Below are positions 1 through 5,663 of a DNA stretch of 6,068 bases, piece by piece. The position numbers were made by a program, and so were the translations under genes. The stretch is from Chloroflexota bacterium. Lineage in GTDB: Bacteria; Chloroflexota; UBA4733. Below the pieces are notes generated by a model. That model was not told where the DNA came from and ran no database searches. It saw nothing but the letters and a program-made list of their open reading frames with translations. Each line of letters begins with the position of its first letter. Position 1 is the stretch's first letter. Location: assembly GCA_025449435.1 (NCBI GenBank), contig JANWJO010000234.1, positions 1 to 6,068 on the forward strand, written 5' to 3'.

Positions 1-2
1 GC

Positions 3-41
3 CCTGCCTACACGGCCTTGCAAACGATGGCCAAGGTATAG
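3..41 (+). CDS. Possible 3' end of an upstream plus-strand gene (partial)
   Basis: Read in the frame starting at position 3, the plus strand gives PAYTALQTMAKV followed by TAG at 39-41. This short peptide looks like ordinary protein sequence, with a helical, alanine-containing C-terminus. Endings with a PAY-x-ALQ pattern resemble those of some glycoside hydrolases, but twelve residues cannot establish a family. A gene ending here would converge on the minus-strand PurP-like gene ending at 125, with the hairpin at 72-115 between them, and that arrangement is the main support for the call. Other frames in this stretch are also open, so the call is tentative. The sequence left of the window would settle it. 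Confidence 0.3.
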   Translation, partial: PAYTALQTMAKV

Positions 42-71
42 CGCGACGCGAAAAGCTGCGCGGCTAGCCTA

Positions 72-115
72 GGTGCCGGTTTCCTGCCCCAAGTCTGGGG
101 CAGGAAACCGGCACC
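72..115. terminator. Perfect 20-bp stem-loop between converging genes, candidate bidirectional terminator
   Basis: Positions 72-91 are the exact reverse complement of 96-115, giving 20 uninterrupted base pairs around a 4-nt loop (AGTC at 92-95). The hairpin starts 9 nt beyond the stop codon of the minus-strand gene ending at 125 and lies 30 nt after the possible plus-strand stop at 39-41. This placement fits a terminator serving both strands. Neither side has the run of T residues expected of a classical intrinsic terminator. A transcript-stabilising 3' hairpin or a member of a dispersed palindromic repeat family are therefore real alternatives. The structure is certain and its role is inferred. 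Confidence 0.65.
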
Positions 116-124
116 ACACGTTAC

Positions 125-1165
125 TCAAACCCGCGCAGGTTCCATTGCAGGCAACGGCATCGTCAGGACCGAACTGAGCGTGCCCTGCCGCTGTGCCAAG
201 CGGATTTCGCGAGCACACCGGCGGCCCATACTCATCGGCTCGTCAAAGTACAACGCCGAATATGGCGACCCACCGATGAACAGGTTGGTGCCGCCTACAA
301 TCGATGCCGACAGCTCGAGAGCGAAGAATTGCTGACTTGGGGTGACAATCGCCTCAATGGAGAACGGACCATACAAGCCACGCGGCGGGAACAGCTCCTT
401 CGAAACGCTCACGAGCGCCTCGCCCATCCGGTAGACCTCGGTAAGCAGCGACTCACGGATGGCCACGGGCACGTTGCCGACACGCACGAATGACGGTTCG
501 ATCATCAGTCCCGCTTGATTCTGCGTTGGAATGCGGCCAAGTGAGTCCACGTTTGTTTCGTAGCGACGGTCCGCGGCGAGAAACTCAATACGGCCCGTCA
601 GCGGTGAGGCAAAGTAATGGAGCATGATTGGTACACCGATGATGTACTCCTGGATCACGTACTCCTGAGGCCGGAAGTCGCGCAAGCGCCGCTCGAACTC
701 GCGCTGGCTGCGAGCGAAGAAGTTCTCACTGCGCATGCCGCCGCCAGACTTAACGACCACGGGCGTGTCGATTTCGTCAGTGTGTCCGAATTGGCGGGGT
801 AGATTGAGACGGGCACGGGCCATCCACTGGCGTTGGTGGTCCCGCGTTTCTTCCCACTGAGCGGCCTCCCTGCTGCCGAAATACGGCCCGGGCAACGACG
901 CGATTCCCGCCGGGCGTAGCCGGCTGAGAAACGAACTGTGCGGTATCACGAGATAGGCATTGGGGTCGAGCTTGTTGAGAACACTAGAGAGGCTGTCGTA
1001 TTGGGTCACTGGCTCGATTTGATCGACGAAGGCATAGCGGCGATACAGCTCGACGTGTTGCGGGTAGCACACGCACATGGTGCTAAAGCCCTCGTCGTGA
1101 GCACCCTTGAGAATTTGCAGCGCCGAGTTGATGCCAATGGTGACAACGGTTGGATGTTCGTTCAT
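125..1165 (-). CDS. PurP-like ATP-grasp paralogue with degenerate active-site motifs
   Basis: This 346-residue protein is homologous along its whole length to the upstream PurP homologue and to archaeal PurP (5-formaminoimidazole-4-carboxamide ribonucleotide synthetase; N-terminal PurP domain followed by the DUF1297-type ATP-grasp part). Shared landmarks include NSALQILKGAHDEGF (13-27), RRYETNVDSLGR (200-211), GNVPVAIRESLL (230-241), GLYGPF (263-268) and GGTN (291-294). Several family motifs are changed: GSHS is GINS (11-14), PHGS is PHSS (75-78), the loop KFxGARGGxGYF is KSGGGMRSENFF (139-150), and SAR is SAS (286-288). The ATG at 1165 is preferred because a GAGGGGG ribosome-binding site (1171-1177) lies 5 nt upstream; an ATG at 1195 would add ten unconserved residues. 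The gene follows its paralogue by 38 nt and is probably cotranscribed. Altered catalysis, a different substrate, or a non-catalytic partner role in a mixed oligomer are all possible. The family is secure and the function is unknown. Confidence 0.85.
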   Translation of the reverse strand: MNEHPTVVTIGINSALQILKGAHDEGFSTMCVCYPQHVELYRRYAFVDQIEPVTQYDSLSSVLNKLDPNAYLVIPHSSFLSRLRPAGIASLPGPYFGSREAAQWEETRDHQRQWMARARLNLPRQFGHTDEIDTPVVVKSGGGMRSENFFARSQREFERRLRDFRPQEYVIQEYIIGVPIMLHYFASPLTGRIEFLAADRRYETNVDSLGRIPTQNQAGLMIEPSFVRVGNVPVAIRESLLTEVYRMGEALVSVSKELFPPRGLYGPFSIEAIVTPSQQFFALELSASIVGGTNLFIGGSPYSALYFDEPMSMGRRCAREIRLAQRQGTLSSVLTMPLPAMEPARV

Positions 1166-1170
1166 GCTCG

Positions 1171-1177
1171 CCCCCTC
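1171..1177 (-). promoter_or_regulatory. Ribosome-binding site that fixes the start of the downstream PurP paralogue
   Basis: On the minus strand this reads GAGGGGG, 5 nt before the ATG at 1165-1163. It supports that start over the in-frame ATG at 1195, whose extra residues (MCGVGHEGAS) are not conserved in the paralogue. Confidence 0.7.
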
Positions 1178-1203
1178 ATGTCCAACGCCGCACATGTCCG
1201 CTG

Positions 1204-2223
1204 TTAGTCAATGACTTCTGAAAGCCGTCCTTGTTCCGCAGCCCGGCGTATTTCGCGGGCAATGCGCCGGCCCGTCGACATGGGCTCCCCATAGAGCAGG
1301 TCTGCGTACGGCGAGCTCGGGACGTTGATGTTGGTCCCCGCGACGATACGCGCGGAGATCTCAAACACCGAAAACTGCTCGTCCGGCGTAATGATCCCTT
1401 CCAAGCAAAACGGACCGTAGAGGCCTTTGGGTGGGCACAGCCGTCGGGACTCAGCTACCACCTGCTCGCCTAACTGGCACGCTTGACTCAGCATCGACTC
1501 GCGTACCGCGAGTGGCAAGTTGCCCACAACGACATAGGAGGGCTCGACGCTGATGCCGCGTTGATTTTCCGACGGAAGACGGCCCAATGAATCGACGTTT
1601 GTTTCATATCGAATATCGGCGCCGAGGAACTCCAATGTCTGGTCGATGGGCGAAAAGAAATAATGGAGATACACGGGAGCGCCAATCAGCGCCTCCTGCA
1701 CCGTGAACGTGCTGGGATCCAGGTACGCCGTTCGCTGACGGAAGTCGCTGGCATCACGGGCAAAGAAATAGCCACTGCCCCCACGTGCCCCGTGAAATTT
1801 CACGATGACCGGGCAGTCGATGTCGCTCGCAGAGCGTATCTCCTTGGGCAGCCGGACGCCCGCCCCGCTGAGCCACTGCCGTTGCCGCCCACGGTCGGTT
1901 TCGTGGTAGAGGCTCTGCCGGTTGCCAAAGTACGGTAGCCGGAGCTGTGCGTTGCGCTCGACGCCAAGATGGGCCACGACGCTCCCGTGCGGCACGAAGA
2001 CGGCGCCTGCGTCGAGCAACTCGTCCTGGTGGCGGAGGATTGCGGCGTAGCTAGGCAAGTCGAGCACCTCGTCCACGAACTGATAGCGCCGGTATAGCGA
2101 TGCGCTCTCCCCACCGGCGCACAGGGCGATGGTGCGAAAACCTTCATCTTTGGCACCCTTGAGGATTTGCAGCGCCGAGTGACTTCCCAGAGTCGCGATC
2201 GAGGCTGCGCGCAACGTAGCCAC
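1204..2223 (-). CDS. purP: PurP homologue: formate-dependent FAICAR synthetase, ATP-grasp family
   Basis: This 339-residue protein is close in length to archaeal PurP (about 360 residues in Methanocaldococcus, from memory) and collinear with it. The family reaction is AICAR (ZMP) + formate + ATP to FAICAR + ADP + phosphate, the penultimate step of IMP synthesis, replacing the folate-dependent transformylase half of PurH. Visible motifs are ATLGSHSALQILKGAKDEGF (10-29), VPHGS (77-81), YFGNR (98-102), the glycine-rich ATP-grasp loop KFHGARGGSGYF (142-153), RYETNVD (205-211), GLYGPF (267-272) and FEISARIVAGTN (287-298). The glutamate and asparagine in the last motif are candidate metal ligands. 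Differences from archaeal consensus are small; for example GGTN is AGTN. The start is GTG, with AGGAGGGG 8 nt upstream. It is the first gene of a two-gene unit with its paralogue and is divergent from the tRNA. No other purine gene is visible, so participation in purine synthesis is inferred from family only. Confidence 0.85.
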   Translation of the reverse strand: MATLRAASIATLGSHSALQILKGAKDEGFRTIALCAGGESASLYRRYQFVDEVLDLPSYAAILRHQDELLDAGAVFVPHGSVVAHLGVERNAQLRLPYFGNRQSLYHETDRGRQRQWLSGAGVRLPKEIRSASDIDCPVIVKFHGARGGSGYFFARDASDFRQRTAYLDPSTFTVQEALIGAPVYLHYFFSPIDQTLEFLGADIRYETNVDSLGRLPSENQRGISVEPSYVVVGNLPLAVRESMLSQACQLGEQVVAESRRLCPPKGLYGPFCLEGIITPDEQFSVFEISARIVAGTNINVPSSPYADLLYGEPMSTGRRIAREIRRAAEQGRLSEVID

Positions 2224-2231
2224 CCAGATAG

Positions 2232-2239
2232 CCCCTCCT
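2232..2239 (-). promoter_or_regulatory. Strong ribosome-binding site for the GTG-initiated purP homologue
   Basis: The minus strand reads AGGAGGGG, 8 nt upstream of the GTG at 2223-2221. This near-ideal Shine-Dalgarno sequence justifies the non-ATG start, since no in-frame ATG exists before the conserved GSHS motif. I looked for a minus-strand promoter in 2240-2309 and found no convincing -35/-10 pair. Confidence 0.75.
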
Positions 2240-2269
2240 ACGCCATTCCCCGATATGCCTGGCGCGGTG

Positions 2270-2298
2270 TTGTCATCTCCCTGGGCCTATGGTACGCT
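2270..2298 (+). promoter_or_regulatory. Sigma70-like promoter for tRNA-Leu
   Basis: TTGTCA at 2270-2275 matches the -35 consensus in five of six positions. After an exactly 17-nt spacer comes TACGCT at 2293-2298, which keeps the T, A and final T of the -10 consensus. Initiation about 6-7 nt downstream would fall just before the mature tRNA 5' end at 2310, leaving a very short leader. Position and spacing make this a good candidate although the -10 element is weak. Confidence 0.55.
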
Positions 2299-2309
2299 AC
2301 GCATCCCGA

Positions 2310-2393
2310 GCCGTGGTGCTGGAATAGGCAGACAGGCATGGTTGAGGGCCATGTGTCCGTAAGGACGTGAGGGTTCAAGTCCCTCCCGCGGCA
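2310..2393 (+). tRNA. tRNA-Leu(GAG)
   Basis: The 84-nt sequence folds into a canonical class II tRNA. The acceptor stem is 2310-2316 with 2386-2392 (one G-T pair), and the discriminator base is A2393. The D stem is CTG 2319-2321 with CAG 2333-2335, around a loop containing GG. The anticodon stem CATGG (2337-2341) pairs with CCATG (2349-2353) around the loop TTGAGGG, giving anticodon GAG at 2344-2346, which reads CUC and CUU leucine codons. A long variable arm GTCC-GTAA-GGAC (2355-2366) and a T arm GAGGG-TTCAAGT-CCCTC (2369-2385) complete it. CCA is not encoded, so it must be added by tRNA nucleotidyltransferase. A TTTT run at 2397-2400 may help termination. It is the only plus-strand gene supported with confidence and lies between two minus-strand units. 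Confidence 0.96.
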
Positions 2394-2438
2394 CACTTTT
2401 CCCGTCACTCGTTCTCTTCTTGTCACCGGGTACGCTCG

Positions 2439-3392
2439 CTAGCTGCGTCTCAAACGTAGTTGGGCAAAAATGAGCGCTACCATGCCCCGCCAGAGAATGG
2501 CCACGAGGATGAGCCAGGTCGCCGGCAGCGGTGTCGCAGCAGCATAGTGCCGGCGGAAGAATATAGCCATCGCGCGATAGAACTCATAGGTCGTGCGCCC
2601 CTTGCGCTGTGAGCCGGAACTTCCCTTATCATGGGTCGCCCGAAGGTGACCCAAGTACCAGCCGTCCCAACCCCCTTCATGGAGCCGCATGGCCAGGTCC
2701 AGGTCCTCACCATACATGAAGTAGGTTTCATCGAGTAGGCCAACCTGCACAAGGGCTGCCGTGCGCAGCAGCATAAAGGCGCCGGCGACAGCATCGACGC
2801 GAGCCGGCTGATCCTCAGGAAGATAGGACAGGTTATACCGTGCGATATACCGGCTCTGGGGAAACAGGCGGGTCAACCCAGCTATTTGAAACAGTGACAC
2901 TAAGGGAGCTGGAAATGAACGCCGGCAGGCGCGATCGAGGTGTCCATCGACCGTCGTTAGGCGGACCCCCGCATAACCTGCCCTGGGATGATCCACGAGC
3001 CATTGGAGGGCTGCCGGAATGGTCGCTGGCTCGACCAGCACATCGGGGTTCAGGAGCAAGATAAACGCACCTTGTGCAGACAGCATGCCTACATTGTTGG
3101 AGCGGGCGTAGCCGCGATCACTCCGGTCGAGTAGCACATGCACCCAGCTGAAGTGAGCAGCAACTTGGCGGTCAATCCCGTGAACCATGCCCTGGTCTAC
3201 CAGTACCACGTCCAGTGCCATGCCCTGGCGCACAACCTCCAGCTTCTCCAGGCACTGCATCAGAAGAGCCGGCGTGTTGCGATGCACGACCACGATCGAT
3301 AGGGTTGATGGGTTGGCGTGCTGAGGACGGGTAGCAGCAAACGCTGCTTGGCGCACCGTAGCTGGCGGTTGGTCGGGCAGCAGTCGCGTCAC
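2439..3392 (-). CDS. GT2 family glycosyltransferase, rhamnosyltransferase-like
   Basis: This GT-A fold transferase (317 residues from the chosen start) probably adds a sugar, possibly rhamnose, from a nucleotide-sugar donor to a growing surface glycan. The GT2 domain begins near residue 31 (LSIVVVHRNTP). It continues with DRGYARSNNVG (92-102), LLLNPDVLVEP (112-122, where NPD takes the place of the DXD metal site), VAGAFMLLR (201-209) and FMYGEDLDLAMRL (224-236), all typical of the WbbL-like subgroup. A hydrophobic, tryptophan-containing stretch at about 288-309 could anchor the C-terminus to the membrane. The usual VDNxSxDGS segment is replaced by VDQGMVHGI (65-73). The GTG start at 3392 forms a GTGA overlap with the upstream stop codon, indicating translational coupling. 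An in-frame ATG at 3479 would add 29 Arg/Ala-rich residues lying wholly over the upstream gene and seems less likely. Sugar specificity cannot be read from sequence. Confidence 0.88.
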   Translation of the reverse strand: MTRLLPDQPPATVRQAAFAATRPQHANPSTLSIVVVHRNTPALLMQCLEKLEVVRQGMALDVVLVDQGMVHGIDRQVAAHFSWVHVLLDRSDRGYARSNNVGMLSAQGAFILLLNPDVLVEPATIPAALQWLVDHPRAGYAGVRLTTVDGHLDRACRRSFPAPLVSLFQIAGLTRLFPQSRYIARYNLSYLPEDQPARVDAVAGAFMLLRTAALVQVGLLDETYFMYGEDLDLAMRLHEGGWDGWYLGHLRATHDKGSSGSQRKGRTTYEFYRAMAIFFRRHYAAATPLPATWLILVAILWRGMVALIFAQLRLRRS

Positions 3393-4447
3393 TGCTCGCT
3401 GGCCGTGCCAGGACGCGGCATGAACTGTTGTGGCGACCGATGTTGCGCTCGCCAGGCGAGCCCTACGGGGTAGCCGCACATTTTGGCCACATCACCAATA
3501 AAACGCAATGTGGGCAATAAAGCAAGGGCTCCGGCGCGCGCCACCACACTCGCTTGCATGGGCGACTGCCGGCGGGAGGACAGCCGGATGTACGGTTGGC
3601 GCATGTAGATGATCCCAGCGCCCGCAAGCGCACTTAATGCCAATATCGTCTTCCGGCGCGGGCCGCCCAGCGCACCCAGGAGCAGGACCACCGCCGACGC
3701 ATACGTGAGGTAGCGCACCGCATGCCGGAAGGTCCAGAGCAGTGACTTTCCGTCTCCCCGCGCGTATGTGTAGTACTGCCAGAAATAGGCACCAATGGAC
3801 CGCCGGGGACGAAAATGCACCAGCGCATCGCCAGCGAACCTGAAGGATGCCCCCGACTTGCGCAATTCCAAATCGAACAGCAAGTCTTCGCACACGTCGA
3901 GCCATTCCGGGTAGCCGCCAGCCCGCTGCCACGCTGCTTTGCGAAACAAGACGGAGCGGCTTGATGGCAGGAACCGATCGGTGTGCAACTCCCGTTCATC
4001 CGGCAGTGTGACGCATCCTAATGCCAGCTCAAAGACCGTGCGGGCGTCGAGCGAAAAGAAGCCCGACACGACGTCAACTGGCTGGCCCTGCGCTCGCGCC
4101 TCGTCTACGCCGCGCAGTAAAGCTTGCAGCCAGTGCTCATCGAGCAAGACGCCGCCATCGGTGCAGGCGATCCATTCCGACGTGGCCGCCTGGATTGCCA
4201 GATTGCGCCCTGCCGAGCGGCCCGCGCCGGGCGCCTCGATCACCCTGAGGAGCGGAAACCGCTCCGACCAGGCGCGCAGGTGTTCGCGCGTACCGTCGGT
4301 CGAACCGGCATCTGCGATAATGATCTCTGCTGGGAGCACGTGCTGCGCAAACATCGACGACAGCAATTGCTCGATCGTCGCGCTTTCGTTGCGCACCGTG
4401 GCGATGATGGTAACGCTAGCCACGGACGATCCCACGGTAGACGTCAT
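3389..4447 (-). CDS. GT2 family glycosyltransferase, ExoA-like, with C-terminal membrane segments
   Basis: The 352-residue product starts with a GT-A domain: VTIIATVRNES (12-22), IADAGSTDGT (44-53), GAGRSAGRN (74-82) and CTDGG (95-99, the metal/donor motif replacing DXD). CEDLLFD (186-192) contains the likely catalytic acidic pair, and QYYTYARGDG (224-233) corresponds to the QxxRW-like acceptor motif. Hydrophobic helices at roughly 246-262 and 266-282, and a weaker one beyond 300, suggest anchoring at the cytoplasmic membrane, as in succinoglycan-type ExoA enzymes acting on lipid-linked glycans. The gene overlaps the end of the preceding glycosyltransferase by 32 nt from the ATG at 4447, and its stop overlaps the next gene by 4 nt, so it lies inside an operon. 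No clear ribosome-binding site precedes the ATG. A GTG at 4423, overlapping by only 8 nt, or an ATG at 4477 are alternative starts. The donor sugar is unknown. Confidence 0.88.
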   Translation of the reverse strand: MTSTVGSSVASVTIIATVRNESATIEQLLSSMFAQHVLPAEIIIADAGSTDGTREHLRAWSERFPLLRVIEAPGAGRSAGRNLAIQAATSEWIACTDGGVLLDEHWLQALLRGVDEARAQGQPVDVVSGFFSLDARTVFELALGCVTLPDERELHTDRFLPSSRSVLFRKAAWQRAGGYPEWLDVCEDLLFDLELRKSGASFRFAGDALVHFRPRRSIGAYFWQYYTYARGDGKSLLWTFRHAVRYLTYASAVVLLLGALGGPRRKTILALSALAGAGIIYMRQPYIRLSSRRQSPMQASVVARAGALALLPTLRFIGDVAKMCGYPVGLAWRAQHRSPQQFMPRPGTASEQ

Positions 4448-5633
4448 CGAACGCCGGCAGCAGGTGCGACCAGGCATAGCGTTCCTCCGCCAATCGCCTA
4501 CCAGCGTTGCCCAACCGGCGGCGCAACAGTGGGCTCGATAGACAATCGGCGATGCGCGCAGCGAACTCGCCAGGTGTGCTGGCGATCAGCGCGTGACGGC
4601 CAGGTTCAAGTGCGAAGCCCCCCGCGCCAAGTGCCGTGCTGACTACCGCCTTGGCCATCGACAGCCCATGCAGGAACTTCAAGCGAGTACCCCCACCGGA
4701 TAACAGTGGCACACAGACAACGGTCGCTCGTGCCATGGCGCGCTTCTCGGCGTCGACGCCGGGGACAGCACCAGTCACGGTCACTCGGGCGTCTTGACCG
4801 AGCCGCTGCACTGCCTCTGTTGGTTGCATACCGAAGAGCACCACTTTAACTTCTGGATGCGTTTGCCAGAGCATGGGCATGACCTCGCGCACGAGCCACA
4901 GCGCGCCTTCGATGTTAGGCCGAAAGTCCATCTTGCCGGCAAAAAAGACGGTCGCTGGCTCCTCAGGTTCGTTCAGCAGCGGAGCGTAGAGGGCCGTGTC
5001 GACTCCGTTGGGGATGACCGTCACATTCGCCTTTGGGGCGAGGCGAACCAGGTCGCTGCGATCGGCGTCAGAAACACTCACCACTTGGGCTGCGCGGCGC
5101 AGCGCGGTTCGCTCGTAGCGGCGGAGCTTCTGCACCTGTAGCAGTGAATAACCAGCAGCGACCAGACGGTGGTCGTGGAGCGCAGCGCGCAACGCCGTTT
5201 GCTGTAACCGCCACTCGGCGTTGTGTTCATCCAATACGATAGGACCGTATCCAAGCGACGCATACGGAAAGAGTTCCAACGCCTCGCACTGCACGATGTC
5301 AAACGGCTCCACGGCGGCGGCGGCCCGTACCTTGTCTGCAAACTCGCCGGAATGCAGGCGAACGGCGAGGTCGGGCTGCGGCAACAGCGTGTGCATCGCG
5401 CGCGTGAAGGAAGTGCGGCGCGGCACTGGCACGGCAACGACGGCCTTGCAGAGCAACCGCAACGCCTCGGGCACGCCCTGGCCACGCTGGTCGAACGCAA
5501 TGAGGGTGACAGCATGCCGCCGCGACAGATAGCGCAGAATGTTGTAGTTGCGCAGGGCTGCGCCTTGTTCGGGTGGGTAGGGAAGCTGTGGCGCTAGCAT
5601 CAGTAGATTTCGTGGCTTGCCGCTCATCGCCAT
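4416..5633 (-). CDS. GT-B fold glycosyltransferase, resembling PEP-CTERM/exosortase-associated sugar transferases
   Basis: The 405-residue protein has the two-domain GT-B architecture. The N-terminal domain begins LLMLAPQLPYPPEQGAALRN (10-29), a hallmark of the TIGR03087-like sugar transferases, and includes DEHNAEW (135-141). The C-terminal donor domain contains VSVSDAD (185-191), VIPNGVD (206-212), FFAGKMDFRPN (230-240) and GGGTRLK (313-319), followed by AVVSTALGAGGF (329-340). The family transfers sugars from nucleotide donors in exopolysaccharide or surface-glycan synthesis at the cytoplasmic face of the membrane. Relatives usually read KxLEAxAMGxPVVST after GGGTR, but here it is KFLHGLSMAKAVVST, so the conserved glutamate is histidine 322. 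Length is normal and no frameshift is seen. The ATG at 5633 (or 5627) lacks a clear ribosome-binding site. The gene starts 30 nt after the preceding glycosyltransferase reading frame, consistent with an operon. The acceptor and sugar are unknown. Confidence 0.88.
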   Translation of the reverse strand: MAMSGKPRNLLMLAPQLPYPPEQGAALRNYNILRYLSRRHAVTLIAFDQRGQGVPEALRLLCKAVVAVPVPRRTSFTRAMHTLLPQPDLAVRLHSGEFADKVRAAAAVEPFDIVQCEALELFPYASLGYGPIVLDEHNAEWRLQQTALRAALHDHRLVAAGYSLLQVQKLRRYERTALRRAAQVVSVSDADRSDLVRLAPKANVTVIPNGVDTALYAPLLNEPEEPATVFFAGKMDFRPNIEGALWLVREVMPMLWQTHPEVKVVLFGMQPTEAVQRLGQDARVTVTGAVPGVDAEKRAMARATVVCVPLLSGGGTRLKFLHGLSMAKAVVSTALGAGGFALEPGRHALIASTPGEFAARIADCLSSPLLRRRLGNAGRRLAEERYAWSHLLPAFDDVYRGIVRG

Positions 5634-5663
5634 TAGTGTAGCAGCGACTCATGTGCTGGCGGG

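Noticed and set aside
13..37. Short inverted repeat CCTTG...CAAGG near the left edge
   Set aside because: A 5-bp stem with an 11-nt loop inside a likely coding tail is expected by chance.
1791..1804. 14-bp perfect palindrome CGTGAAATTTCACG, possible operator
   Set aside because: It lies inside the purP homologue and encodes the conserved VKFH residues of the ATP-grasp loop, so coding constraint plus chance explains it.
1800..2156. 118-codon open frame on the minus strand within the purP homologue
   Set aside because: It is an out-of-frame shadow of the conserved PurP reading frame and has low-complexity composition.
2240..2309. Candidate minus-strand promoter, such as ATGACA with a downstream TATCGG or CATATC
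   Set aside because: Spacing is only about 14-15 nt and matches are poor, so I could not support a specific site.
2371..2393. 3' end of the tRNA as a possible integration site
   Set aside because: No second copy of the tRNA 3' sequence, no integrase and no mobile-element genes are visible in the window.
2401..2430. Imperfect inverted repeat CCCG...CGGG between the tRNA and the GT operon end, possible terminator
   Set aside because: Only four base pairs form before mismatches, the loop is long, and a T run is not properly placed on the minus strand.
3939..4541. 200-codon open frame on the plus strand
   Set aside because: It is antisense to two well-supported glycosyltransferase genes, has no recognisable domain and is rich in Arg, Ser, Pro and Ala, as expected of GC-biased antisense frames.
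5223..5597. 124-codon plus-strand open frame
   Set aside because: It is opposite the N-terminal half of the GT-B glycosyltransferase and shows no domain features or ribosome-binding site.
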